DNA from: Blastocladiella emersonii ATCC 22665
Lineage: Eukaryota > Blastocladiomycota > Blastocladiomycetes > Blastocladiales > Blastocladiaceae
Length of the DNA stretch: 64,000 bases
Reading direction: 5' to 3'
Assembly: GCA_025594325.1 (NCBI GenBank)
Contig: JANHCV010000008.1
Span: 1,302,001-1,366,000, forward strand
Shown here: positions 19,534-28,916 of the stretch, piece by piece
Position numbering within the stretch: the first letter of the stretch is position 1
How the letters are laid out: each line of letters begins with the position of its first letter
Made by a program: the position numbers and the translations under genes
Notes under the pieces: generated by a model
What the model was told of the DNA's origin: nothing
The model's input: only the letters and a program-made list of their open reading frames with translations
Database searches by the model: none

Positions 19534-21135
19534 ATGCAACAGACCATGTCATTACCAAACGATGCACCGGCCGAGTCTTGGGAAGCTTCCGGGCACTTTA
19601 ACACCGAAGTAGCCAAGGAACTTGATGATTCCTCCATGACGACTGATGAGACTTTGATTCTCTGTTCTATCAACCTGCGTCTGCAGCAGGTGCATGCCGC
19701 ACTGCGGGACCGCATAATTCTTGCTACTGTGTCTCAGCAACCTCTGGATGTTAGCACTCCCAACGCGTGGACCGCCAAGGCCTTGCCCCGCGACGCTTCA
19801 CCTCACAGCGTTTTGAATGACTCTGCCTTTTCCTGTTCTCCAACGGCTGCGGCCATGCGCGCCGATTATGCCTCAGACCCACTCGGACTCCCAGTGAAAC
19901 CCACACCTCCGCCAAATGAACGCCCATCGCTACCCAAGCGTCCCGCATCGTCGCTGGAAAGCAAAGCGTCGGTTTTGTCCACGCTCCGTCGACCAAAATA
20001 CTCGAATGCGCAAGATCCGGCGCTCTTTTCCCGAATCAAACGCCAAATGCCCTGCTTTCGTACCAAGCGGGGCTTGTTTCCCGTGGAAGGCGACCCTTTC
20101 GCGTTTATCGATCTCCTTCGGCTGACTGTGCCAAACACGCCGCTTGCCACACTGCTTCTCGCCGCACGCTCCAAGTTCGACCCGAGGTTTTACTGCACGT
20201 ACGCGGTGCTCTTGCGCGAGACCACGCCCGACGACGAGACAGAGCGCATCTTCGTTGACCTAACGAACGGCACGTTCAAACCGAAATGGGTCGCACGGTG
20301 GTACGCGCTGCGGGCGCAGTCGCGGTCGAGCGCGGGCATGGCGGCTTACTTTGCGGCGTTCCGCGACCTTCTTGCCGAAGTTGTTGACCTGACCCCGGCC
20401 GTTTTACTCGAGCCGCACGTCAAGCATGTCTTTAACATCCGCGTGTTCCACGATCTCGGCTGGAGCCCCGAGTCTATCCGTCCCCTCATCACAAACCGCC
20501 ACTTTTCTCTAAAAGAATTTGTCGACGAGTACGTCAAGCTTGGAGACAGCGTTTATGCGCCAAGTGGTGTGCACGAAAGCGAGACCGGACTGGTGTTGGA
20601 CTCGCCCGAACGGTCAAGATTGCGAACGCCGTCGCCCGCGAGCTCGCTCTCACCACATCGGCAGCGCTCTCGCACTCCCACTCGCCTTCTAGGTGAGGCT
20701 TCGCGGCCGGCCTTGCCTGTTCCCAAGCCCGCCGCCGGGTGCAGTTTCTGCCTCAAGTATGCCGCCGCCGATTCGACCTCCGCGCTCTCAACGGTTCACA
20801 CTCCGTCGACGTGCCCATACTTGCATCAACCGTCCGCCCACGCGAAGCTCCTTGTCACGTCGGCGCGGGAGCTTGACATTGATCTCACGGTACTTCTCGG
20901 ACCCGCTCTTTCGGCGGAAAGCGACACCAAGATCGAACGCGCGACGTCGCAGTGGTTGAAGCATCTCGGATCCGCAACGGCTGCGCCAAGGCAAGATTCT
21001 GGGCCCGCCCACAACGTGAAGAAGGTGCGCGGGGTGCTCAGCGCGCTGCTATGGCTCCCGGCCGCGGCACGCGTTCCCGCGTTGCGAACGCTTTATGAGG
21101 CGGTCAAGGAAGAGATGCGGGTCGCGTCCGAATAA
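19534..21135 (+). CDS. Subfamily C Gag-like protein, intact
   Basis: 533 residues from ATG 19534 (MQQTMSLPND). The frame is open further upstream, but this start aligns with the MQ start of the C gene at 16590 and sits on the doubled ATGCAAC element. Order: helix motif ILCSINLRLQQVHAALRDRI; capsid-like core (LLLAARSKFDPRFYCTYAVL, WVARWYALRAQ, YFAAFRDLLAEVVDL, HVFNIRVFHDLGW); short Arg-Ser tract; zinc knuckle (CSFC, 15 residues, HTPSTC); tail (WLKHLGSAT, VRGVLSALLWLP, LRTLYEAVKEE). Ends TAA. An A relic follows. Confidence 0.8.
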   Translation: MQQTMSLPNDAPAESWEASGHFNTEVAKELDDSSMTTDETLILCSINLRLQQVHAALRDRIILATVSQQPLDVSTPNAWTAKALPRDASPHSVLNDSAFSCSPTAAAMRADYASDPLGLPVKPTPPPNERPSLPKRPASSLESKASVLSTLRRPKYSNAQDPALFSRIKRQMPCFRTKRGLFPVEGDPFAFIDLLRLTVPNTPLATLLLAARSKFDPRFYCTYAVLLRETTPDDETERIFVDLTNGTFKPKWVARWYALRAQSRSSAGMAAYFAAFRDLLAEVVDLTPAVLLEPHVKHVFNIRVFHDLGWSPESIRPLITNRHFSLKEFVDEYVKLGDSVYAPSGVHESETGLVLDSPERSRLRTPSPASSLSPHRQRSRTPTRLLGEASRPALPVPKPAAGCSFCLKYAAADSTSALSTVHTPSTCPYLHQPSAHAKLLVTSARELDIDLTVLLGPALSAESDTKIERATSQWLKHLGSATAAPRQDSGPAHNVKKVRGVLSALLWLPAAARVPALRTLYEAVKEEMRVASE

Positions 21136-21284
21136 ATTAGAGGGTTATCTTTCCACCATCATAGAGGAAAACGCGGCGAACTTGTCTGCGTGACGAGCGA
21201 GACACGCCACTCGTCACGCGCGGTGAGCGCTGGCTGGCGCGTCGAACTCGAAGCTTCCGAACCAATGAAAGGTCATGTAACTCC

Positions 21285-21825
21285 ATGCAATATGATGTCG
21301 ACGGACCTCTGACACAAGAAACCAGATCGAAACTGCGTTGCAGCTTGTTCACCGCCCTCGACTTGCGCGCTCAGCTGGTCCGAATGACGCTGTTGACCTG
21401 AAGCTGTTTCGTCAATAGCGTGCTATTACAGTGCTTTCATGACCGCATTGGCGTCACGAGCGAGCTGCTTCGCGATCTCGAAGATGCCCCAGGCGCTCAT
21501 CTCAGTTCTCATCCTGCCAAGTGTGCTCCTGACACGACCAGTTCGTTACCGCCCTCACCCGCTCATCCGCCTTGTCCGCGTTCGGCAGGCGACCTATCAT
21601 GCCCAGATACCGCCTCCCAGCGTCTTCGCGGACAAGATCTGGCTGCTCTCGTGGCTCCCAACGCGGCTTATTTTTACTGTGCGCCGCGCGACGCGCCTTG
21701 GTCGCTGGAAGAGCAGGTCCCGGAGATTTTTCTCTGTCTCGAGGCGGTCGCTCCGAGAGCAAGTCTTGCGTCACTACTCCTCGCTGACAGCGTGCTGTGC
21801 GAGGTCGCGATGCGACGCGGTTGAA
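21285..21825 (+). pseudogene. Subfamily A Gag-like gene, truncated relic
   Basis: ATG 21285 is within ACTCCATGCAAT. The frame reads LFTALDLRAQLVRMTL, then stops at TGA 21399. Further frames give CAPRDAPWSLEEQVPEIFL and APRASLASLLL, matching the A gene at 32091. It ends near 21825, before the core is complete. It is the A partner of the C gene at 19534. Confidence 0.75.
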
Positions 21826-21875
21826 ACCTGTATATTTAAGTCGATAGGGGAGAAGAGAACAATAAAGTTGATTGC

Positions 21876-23288
21876 TCACACCTGCTTTCCCTTGCAAAGC
21901 TTGCCGACCAGAGTCCACACACGCCTTAGCGTGACCGAATCAAGGTACTCGGCCACGCGGAGGTACTTGACGGCAGCGGCCAGGTGCTCGTGCTGCTCGC
22001 TCGCCGCCTCGAGGCGGGCAAGGTATCCGCGCAGTAGTTCGCGCAACGCGTCCATGGCAAGCGACTCTCCGTAGGGTGCCGCAATTTTTTCGACGCGGAG
22101 GGCGTGCTCGAGCGCCGATGCGAACTTGCCCAAGTCACGGCGGCAATAGCAATCTTGGAAGGAATGCTGGCAAAGGGACGCTGGCTTGACATCGAACGCG
22201 GTGCAGGTAGGGCAGAGCTGCAGCGCCAATTGGGAAGGGGTTAGACCGCGGGCGCGGGCCTCGGCAAGACGCGAGATGGCTTCCGCACGGGAAAGCTCCT
22301 TGACGAGGTCGGAAAAGACCAAGGACGGCGCCCACGCGATGCGCGCCCGCTGCTGAGTTTTGACGCTGAGCCCGATGTCCGACCAATCGTCGCCGAGCTT
22401 TTCGATGAATGGAGCAATGAAGTTCGGGACTCGATCGACCTCGGTGCGAGAAATGGAAGTAGCAATCAGCGTCAAGAACCGCTCCGCAAAATGCTCCACC
22501 GATTCGCGCTTCTTCCGCTTGAGCTTGTGCCAGTCGCCCAACCAACGAGGCCGCCGGTCCGGATCAAAGGCAACGAGAAATGTTTGGCGAGCTTGCGCGT
22601 CAGACATGTCCGGACGGAGAAAAATCGCATAACAGTGGTAAACGTAGCCCTCCAACAGGCTGGGCGAAGCAATGAGGGCGCGAGCAAGTTGCCCCGCTGG
22701 ACACGCGGCTGCGATATCATTGATCAAGTTGCGCAGGTTGTTGCGGAACCGCGGTGAGGAAAGCGCGGGACCGCAGGGATCAAATGCGGGTATGCGCCGG
22801 TAGTTGCTGAGGATCGCTCGATACTCCGCGCCGGTGAGGAATTGGGTGCTCTCCTTGAGTGCAGTCTCGAATTTCGGGTAAGGAATATCGGTTGGTGGTG
22901 TTGGCAAGGGCTGTACTGTGAGACGACGGGGCGAGCTCGGACGGGTGAAAGTAGGGGAGCGAGAGCGCGAGAGAGAACGTGAGCGAGAGGGAATCGATAA
23001 GCGCTCCAAGGTAGGCGGAGACCGCGACCGACGCCGGACCTGCGTGTCGGACTGCGAGAGAAGCGGGTCGCTGTGGACGGGCATGCTCGCGGCGCTGGCG
23101 GCCGCAACGCTCACGGCTGCGGAATGCGGCAGCGATTCCATTTCTTGCGGAACAAGGTTGGTTGTTGACTGGATCCGCTGGGACATAATTGTTCGAAAAT
23201 AGCGCGATCGGACGTCCATGGCGCTGAGCAAGACTTGCTGCTCGAGCGCCGAGTTTGCCGGATTCTTCATGGAAGGTGGTTGATTCAT
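21876..23288 (-). CDS. Subfamily B Gag-like protein, intact
   Basis: 470 residues. Order differs from A and C: helix motif LLSAMDVRSRYFRTIMSQRI (about 20-39), Arg-Ser tract about 85-125, capsid-like core about 180-335 (CYAIFLRPDMSDAQARQTFL, RRPRWLGDWHKL, ESVEHFAERFL), stretched zinc knuckle 359-380 (CPTC, 12 residues, HSFQDC), and a helical tail with LRRVWTLVGKL. The composite ACGCGT/CACGTG motif lies about 145-170 bp upstream, and ATGTAAGCTGACGCAAC about 35 bp upstream of the start. Function unknown; no polymerase genes adjoin it. Confidence 0.8.
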   Translation of the reverse strand: MNQPPSMKNPANSALEQQVLLSAMDVRSRYFRTIMSQRIQSTTNLVPQEMESLPHSAAVSVAAASAASMPVHSDPLLSQSDTQVRRRSRSPPTLERLSIPSRSRSLSRSRSPTFTRPSSPRRLTVQPLPTPPTDIPYPKFETALKESTQFLTGAEYRAILSNYRRIPAFDPCGPALSSPRFRNNLRNLINDIAAACPAGQLARALIASPSLLEGYVYHCYAIFLRPDMSDAQARQTFLVAFDPDRRPRWLGDWHKLKRKKRESVEHFAERFLTLIATSISRTEVDRVPNFIAPFIEKLGDDWSDIGLSVKTQQRARIAWAPSLVFSDLVKELSRAEAISRLAEARARGLTPSQLALQLCPTCTAFDVKPASLCQHSFQDCYCRRDLGKFASALEHALRVEKIAAPYGESLAMDALRELLRGYLARLEAASEQHEHLAAAVKYLRVAEYLDSVTLRRVWTLVGKLCKGKQV

Positions 23289-23430
23289 GATTGCCGACTC
23301 CCTGCAGCAAGTTGCGTCAGCTTACATCTACTCTATGTCGAGGTGGCGCCTGTATTGAGAGGGTAACTATAACGGCTCGCGGCGACGCGTCGCGAAACGC
23401 GTCCCACCTTGCGAAGCGCGTCCCACCACT

Positions 23431-23460
23431 TCACGTGATTGTTTGACGCGTCTCGCACTT
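23431..23460 (-). promoter_or_regulatory. Composite CACGTG / ACGCGT upstream motif
   Basis: The + strand reads TTCACGTGATTG then TTTGACGCGTCTCGCA. It lies about 145-170 bp upstream of the B gene ending at 23288. It is the best-formed copy, with a perfect CACGTG. Confidence 0.55.
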
Positions 23461-23587
23461 GCCAAGTGCGGACTTTCTCCTGGCCAAGGCCTCGGCAGCA
23501 CGCATAAGTGCAAACGTAGTTTTGAGCATCCGGCTGTTTTGGAAGACTACCATGGCTTTTAAAAGCGAACCTATTCAGTCTATATTT

Positions 23588-25072
23588 TCATCGTGAGATG
23601 CGGCGGAATTTTGCTACCTGCTTCCACACGGCTTGCACCGTAGCCGGCTCGTACAAATCAATTGCAGCAAGATGCTTGAGCACGTCAAAGTGGTCCGTGG
23701 GGAGGGTTGAGGCCGCGAAGCGAGCAGCGTACCCAGCTAAGAGCTTGCGCAGCTCCTCGTCCGAATAGCTTTTGGCAAGCGGTGCGGTGATCCGCTCAAC
23801 GCGAAGTGCGTGCTCGAGCTTTTTCGCGAAAGACTGGACGTCGCGGCGCTGGCGGCACTGTTCAAGAGGGTGGTGGTGCAGCATCGACGAGCTGGCGCCA
23901 ATGGACTTACAGAGCGGGCAGCGCGGGTAAATCACTGCTTTAGGCCGAGCCGGGCCCGTGTTGGCTGACTCAAGTTGAGATTGCGACACCCAGCGTGGTG
24001 GAGGGGATGGGCCCTGCGGCACTCGAGCTGCGGCCTTCGCAACCTGCTTGACCACGCTGAAGAACGGAACGTCATTGGCCCAAGTGGTCCGAAGTGCGTG
24101 ACGGGTGGCGTGGTCGAGTCCGATATCAGTACAATCAAAGCGGAGCTTGTCGAGGTACAGAAGCACAAGGTGGGGGACTTGGTCCACCTCGTCACGCGGT
24201 ATAATTGGCGCGATGTGTGCCAGAAAACGATCCGCAAAGTGCTCGGCCGACTCTCCCTTGTCTCTCCACAAACGGCACCAATCGTTGAGCCACGGCGGCC
24301 GGCGTTTGGGATCAAACGCGTCGAGGAAGACGCAGCGAGCTTCTGCGTCGGTCATGGTAGGGCGCAAAAGCACGGCGTAGCAGTGAAACAGCGGCTCCTT
24401 GAGCAGCACGCGGCCAAGAAGTAGCCAACGCACAAGACAGCCAGGAGGGCAGACAGTTGAGATTTGGTCGATGAGCGCGCGTAGCCGCTCATAAAGCGCA
24501 CCCGAAATAAACTTGCTACCACACGGATTAGTGTCGTACATCGGCTCCAAGGCGCGGAGGCGTGCGCGGAGCGCTGTGCCGGATATCGCGGAAGAAGAAT
24601 CAGAGGCCACGTTGCTGCATCTAGGAGAGCAAGACCGTTTGCGGGATCGTGCCGGCGGGCTGCGTTCGCGTAGGGGCAAACGGGAAGAACGGTCGGGAGA
24701 GTGATGGCGGGAACGCGAGCGTGACCGAGACCGAGACCGGGTGCGACGATTTTCCGAATTACGAGAAGTATGCGAAGGAGCAGATGGCTCGCCTGTGAGC
24801 TCGTAAGAGTGGAGATTGGAGCCCAACAGGCTCGGATGGTTGTGACCGCCGTACTGCCCCGCCGCAAGTGACCCGCTCCATGACGGAAGATGCAAGTGGT
24901 TTGAAGCGCCACGTGGTGCATTATTGAGGCGCGCGGCCAAGACGGCGTGAATGTTCTGCAGCCGCAAGTTCATGGAGCGCAGCAGGGCGAGTTCCATGGC
25001 TTGAGATTTCGCTGCCTCGGTCGGCACAGAGTGCTGGGTCAATCGCGTAGAGCTCGTTGCATCAAGTTTCAT
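23588..25072 (-). CDS. Subfamily B Gag-like protein, intact
   Basis: 494 residues from MKLDATSSTR; the start codon sits in ATGAAACTTGATGCAACG. Helix motif ALLRSMNLRLQNIHAVLAAR; Arg-Ser tract (SRSRSRSRSRHH) near 115-130; capsid-like core (CYAVLLRPTMTDAEARCVFL, RRPPWLNDWCRL, ESAEHFADRFL, LYLDKLRFDCTDIGL); zinc knuckle (CPLC, 12 residues, HPLEQC); tail ending VQAVWKQVAKFRR. It is divergent from the F-box-like gene at 25234, with 161 bp between the start codons, so they probably share a promoter. Confidence 0.8.
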   Translation of the reverse strand: MKLDATSSTRLTQHSVPTEAAKSQAMELALLRSMNLRLQNIHAVLAARLNNAPRGASNHLHLPSWSGSLAAGQYGGHNHPSLLGSNLHSYELTGEPSAPSHTSRNSENRRTRSRSRSRSRSRHHSPDRSSRLPLRERSPPARSRKRSCSPRCSNVASDSSSAISGTALRARLRALEPMYDTNPCGSKFISGALYERLRALIDQISTVCPPGCLVRWLLLGRVLLKEPLFHCYAVLLRPTMTDAEARCVFLDAFDPKRRPPWLNDWCRLWRDKGESAEHFADRFLAHIAPIIPRDEVDQVPHLVLLYLDKLRFDCTDIGLDHATRHALRTTWANDVPFFSVVKQVAKAAARVPQGPSPPPRWVSQSQLESANTGPARPKAVIYPRCPLCKSIGASSSMLHHHPLEQCRQRRDVQSFAKKLEHALRVERITAPLAKSYSDEELRKLLAGYAARFAASTLPTDHFDVLKHLAAIDLYEPATVQAVWKQVAKFRRISR

Positions 25073-25233
25073 CGTTCAAATTGCGGGAGGATACATGATA
25101 CGGGGTATTTAGGTGGATGAGCCTTCGCAGCAGCGTGGCGCCCGCGCGTGATATCGACTGATGCAAACTATCGCCGGTTTCAGCCAGCCGACCAGTCCAC
25201 TCCCCGTCCTCTCTTCCTCGCAATGCGAATCCC

Positions 25234-27060
25234 ATGAACGAAACCGTCGCGCTATTTAACTTGCCGCAAGTGGTTCAGAGCGCCATTGGCCAGCGCCTGG
25301 ACGTCGCGGGCGCCCTCGCCCTTCGTGCGACCTGCCGCGCTGCCCTCGCTGAGCCGTCGCTGTGGGCCGTCCGTCCTTGGTTGCAGGCGCTCTTCCCGCT
25401 TGCTCACGGTCAACTCGAAGATTTTCGCCGGCTTGCCCCGATCCACTGCCGCGGCTGTGACTTGCCAGTGCACAGCCAGCACCAGCGCGACTCGTCGCAT
25501 GCCTGTTTCGGATTTGCCCGTGCTTTGGCCCGTCGAAACGTTGGTGCCGACGACCCTCGTTGGTGCGCGCTCCGTACGTGGGCCGGCGACTCTTGGTTCG
25601 TCAACTTTCGCCACTACGAGAACCTCATCCTTCTGGCGTGTCGAGCGCGCGCACCTGCTGCCTATTGCTTCTTAATCGAATGGGACAAACTGAGCGGTCC
25701 GATTTCCGACCGGCACGCCAGCACTCCTGATACGACGCCAACTCTCGCTCAACTGCTTCAAGAGGAGTCCTCCGAACTCGACGTGTTTGACAATCCGCAG
25801 GGCACGCCCGAGCAGGTCCAGTCGGTGCTTCTCCGACACGCCACAACTCTCTACCAGATCCAGTTCTTCAAAAATGCCGTGCGCTGCGCGTTGCGCCAGG
25901 GTCGCGCGTTCTGCTTCAAGTTTATACTGCACCTGAGGGGTACGATGCAAGGCTTTTCATGGGTCACGCCCGGCGAGACCCTCACCAAGGTGCTCGATAC
26001 GTTCCGCCGCGAATCATTCGCTATGCCTGGCGCCGCGCGCCCGTGCGTCGCCATGGACCTTATGCTTCTCGCTCGCTGGCACGAAAGCTGGCCCAAGGAA
26101 CCAGGCCACTCTCAATACAATGTCGTGCACGGCATCGAGCCGGTCCGCAGTCGCATTGAAGCACTCTTCCCTCACGACGACGAGGAGAATACCGCCCTTA
26201 TGCGTCGGCAGCTCAATGACTTGTATCGCGTGAACAACTCGGGTTCGGCCAAGTGTTCCCTGACGCGACCTTTGCTCACGGATGCGCTTCAGCAGAACCC
26301 AATCACCTCGCTTGATATTCTCGATGCATATGTGCGCGACCTCCGCTGGATTGACATTGTGGATAGCGTGATTGGGCACATCATGCACTACGCACTTGGC
26401 AACATGTCCGATCCCGACTTGGTTCTTGCTGCGATGCAGCGGCTCCCCTTCTGCCCAATCACAGCAAAGTGGACGATGCGCGGCCAGCTTCTCCCTTGGA
26501 TCTGGCGCACGGCCCCGACCCCGCTCTCGGAATGGACCGAGCACTACCGCATGCACGCAAACGAGTCGCGAAAGTGGATCACCGATTATCCGGAGGAAGC
26601 GGACCGCATCAAAAACAAATGGCGAGCGATCCTTCAAACCGCTTCGGTCGACCAGATCCAGCGTCTGATTGACGTGGTTACGCCCGCCTCGGACCTCGAC
26701 ATGGATGGCGGCGAGCCGCGCGACGCGCATCCGCTTGGTGTCAACGGCCACCGACTCACCATGGAGCTCGTTATTGAGTCGATTGCCTCTGGCGACGCGT
26801 CGCGTATCGCTGAGTTTGCGCGCAAGGTTACTACGCTGCGCGGGGAACCGTGGGTCATGTCGATCGACCTTGCCAAGCGTATCGTTTGCGAATCGCACGC
26901 GGAGGGTCGAGTCGGGCTGCTTCGCACCATGTGGGGCGGCCCAGTCCTCGCGGATCCCATGGTTCGCAGCGAACTCGTCCGCATTGCGCGTGCATGCGAC
27001 TCGCCCGCGTTCAACGCATGGGCCACCGAGGCGGACGGGACAGGTGCCCGTTTGGCCTAG
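25234..27060 (+). CDS. F-box-like protein, intact
   Basis: 608 residues. The first 45 or so fit an F-box (LFNLPQVVQSAIGQRLD, then LALRATCRAALAEPSLW). This suggests an SCF ubiquitin-ligase adaptor. The rest is helical with no repeat I recognise; a HCRGC...H cluster lies at about residue 70. Two damaged paralogs follow at 34799 and 39431, and relics at 28304 and 38372. It is divergently paired with the B gene at 23588. Ends TAG. The substrate is unknown; the pairing makes Gag-like proteins a candidate, but that is inference. Confidence 0.65.
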   Translation: MNETVALFNLPQVVQSAIGQRLDVAGALALRATCRAALAEPSLWAVRPWLQALFPLAHGQLEDFRRLAPIHCRGCDLPVHSQHQRDSSHACFGFARALARRNVGADDPRWCALRTWAGDSWFVNFRHYENLILLACRARAPAAYCFLIEWDKLSGPISDRHASTPDTTPTLAQLLQEESSELDVFDNPQGTPEQVQSVLLRHATTLYQIQFFKNAVRCALRQGRAFCFKFILHLRGTMQGFSWVTPGETLTKVLDTFRRESFAMPGAARPCVAMDLMLLARWHESWPKEPGHSQYNVVHGIEPVRSRIEALFPHDDEENTALMRRQLNDLYRVNNSGSAKCSLTRPLLTDALQQNPITSLDILDAYVRDLRWIDIVDSVIGHIMHYALGNMSDPDLVLAAMQRLPFCPITAKWTMRGQLLPWIWRTAPTPLSEWTEHYRMHANESRKWITDYPEEADRIKNKWRAILQTASVDQIQRLIDVVTPASDLDMDGGEPRDAHPLGVNGHRLTMELVIESIASGDASRIAEFARKVTTLRGEPWVMSIDLAKRIVCESHAEGRVGLLRTMWGGPVLADPMVRSELVRIARACDSPAFNAWATEADGTGARLA

Positions 27061-27315
27061 CATTTATCCCACGAATAATGATGTTCTGCAATATAGCACA
27101 TGGTCAAATTGTCTACCGTACGCTTTCGCCCGATTCAAATTGTGTGTGCACATATCATGAAAGCTGCGGTTGAGTCGATACTCCACAAGTTGCGCATCAG
27201 AATGGGCTGCTGCGGCGCTTCGCGCGGGCCCGCCAGGCTCGAGGCACCTCGACCACCATTGCGAGCAGGAGAGGGATCACAACATAAATCAAACTATACT
27301 CTGGTCTACAAACTA

Positions 27316-28155
27316 TCAACTACAAAGGCGGAGCCTCGCGAGCAGCTTCCACATCGCCTGCAGCGTGGCCGGCTCGAAACAGTCAAGCGCGCGAAGGTAC
27401 TTGGTTGCGAGCACCGTGTGATCTCCCGCGCGCGCGAACCGAGCAGCGTAACCACGCAAAAGCTCGCACAGGGTTGTGTCTGAGAGAGTTTCCGCGATCG
27501 GAGCCACAATTCTTTCGCCGCGAAGTGCCTGCTCGAGCGAGGCAGCGAACGGCTGAATGTCGCGTCGGCGAGGGCACATATGAAGCGGGTGTTTGCGCAT
27601 TGAAGCGAGTCCGGATTCGAGAATTGTGCAAAGCGGGCAGTGCGCGTAGGATGCTGATCGGCGTGGGTGCGATTTTGGCGTGCTGGTTCGCGGTGACGAT
27701 TGGGTGTTACGGGGCGGTGACTGTGACCGAGACCTAGGCTGGAAGCGGTCGCGAAGTCGTGGGGGCCGGGTGCGTTCGCGGCGGGGCGAGCGGGAGCGAG
27801 AGCGAGAGCGCAGGCACGACCGGTTGTGGCGGGTTGCATGAGAGCGGACTGCCGGATGTTTGCGCTGCATTTCACCAGGATGCTCGCGGGACCGTGTATC
27901 GGGCCCTGGTGAACCAGTTTGATTGTGAGGGCGGGCATGCGTTGCAAGGAAGGGCTTACTCCGCGGCAGTGATGCCGAGCCTCCAATAGAGCCCTGGGAT
28001 GCGATCTCTATGCGCGCCGCCAGGGTTGCTTGGAAGCCGCGCAGCCGCAAGTTCATGGAGCGTAGCTGGTCGAGTTTTTCATCTTCGCAGTTTACTGCCT
28101 CGGGTGGCACGTTGCGTTCTTCCATCGGTGTGAATCTTGTTGCATGGAGTTTCAT
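27316..28155 (-). CDS. Subfamily B Gag-like protein without capsid-like core
   Basis: 279 residues from MKLHATRFTP (ATG in ATGAAACTCCATGCAAC). It has the helix motif (QLRSMNLRLRGFQATLAARI), a long Arg-Ser tract, an intact stretched zinc knuckle (CPLC, 12 residues, HPLHMC) and the B tail (LRGYAARFARAG, LQAMWKLLARLR). The 150-residue capsid-like core present between Arg-Ser tract and knuckle in the other B genes is absent with the frame kept. The open frame extends a few codons further upstream, but the start used matches the paralogs. TATA-like TATGTATACC lies about 33 bp upstream of the start. Confidence 0.75.
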   Translation of the reverse strand: MKLHATRFTPMEERNVPPEAVNCEDEKLDQLRSMNLRLRGFQATLAARIEIASQGSIGGSASLPRSKPFLATHARPHNQTGSPGPDTRSREHPGEMQRKHPAVRSHATRHNRSCLRSRSRSRSPRRERTRPPRLRDRFQPRSRSQSPPRNTQSSPRTSTPKSHPRRSASYAHCPLCTILESGLASMRKHPLHMCPRRRDIQPFAASLEQALRGERIVAPIAETLSDTTLCELLRGYAARFARAGDHTVLATKYLRALDCFEPATLQAMWKLLARLRLCS

Positions 28156-28303
28156 TGTGCGATTTGCAATGGCGGTATACATAGGGTGTTGCTAGAGGGA
28201 GAAGCGCCAGTGCGTGAACTGAGACACGCGCTTCAAAGTCAGCGGCGCCACGCGTTCGGTCCTTGCTCTCCCCAACGCCCTGACCTACCATGCACCTCGC
28301 AAC

Positions 28304-28366
28304 ATGAATTACGCTATCGGGCTGCTGCATTTGCCGCAAGAGCTGCTGGTTGGGCTCTCCAAATGA
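28304..28366 (+). pseudogene. F-box-like gene relic, 5' end only
   Basis: MNYAIGLLHLPQELLVGLSK then TGA. The LLHLPQELL block aligns with LFNLPQVVQ and LLNLPQELQ of the F-box-like genes. It stands 149 bp from, and divergent to, the B gene at 28155, the same arrangement as at 25 and 34 kb. Confidence 0.5.
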
Positions 28367-28916
28367 TCAGGACTTGTGCGAGGCGTTGAATATATGCGAT
28401 GCTGCCGCTTCCGTGTGTCAGCATCGACCTTTGCTTGCCCGCTTGCTGTTGCGGGAGCTTGTCCGCATCGAGTTGCTTCTTCTTCTCTGTGACGGGATTT
28501 GGGGCGTATCGTCTAAACCATTTCTCAGCAACTGGCGCCAAGATGCCCGCCATCGTTCAACCCTTGTTGAGCGCCAGAGACGCCCACATCATCGTTTCGC
28601 CCATCCGCCAAGCTGCGCTTGTCACACTCATGGGTCCGTACGCCGTGACGAATGTCGATGCGACTGGTCCAGGATCATGCGTTTCGACATGACCTGGTCA
28701 TCGACGTGCGCGGGCGGGAACCTCCCTTTGAAGCAGGGGTCTCAAGTCGTACATCCCACTCTGAATTTTCATGGCCGTGGCTTGCAACGTTAACGTGTGG
28801 CGCGTCGCATCCCATCGCGTCGTTCCTTTACAGCCTGATGGCGAAGAACAAAAAAACTTGGTTGAAAAGAAAAACTCTTATATTCATATTCATGCCAAAC
28901 TCGGCGAAGGCCATCT
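28367..28916. other. Stretch without a recognised gene
   Basis: Only short frames with no domain I recognise (one reads MPAIVQPLLSARDAHIIVS). It probably holds decayed remains of the F-box relic. Confidence 0.35.

Noticed and set aside
26014-27063. A 349-codon minus-strand open frame
   Set aside because: Antisense of the F-box-like gene at 25234; no independent signal.
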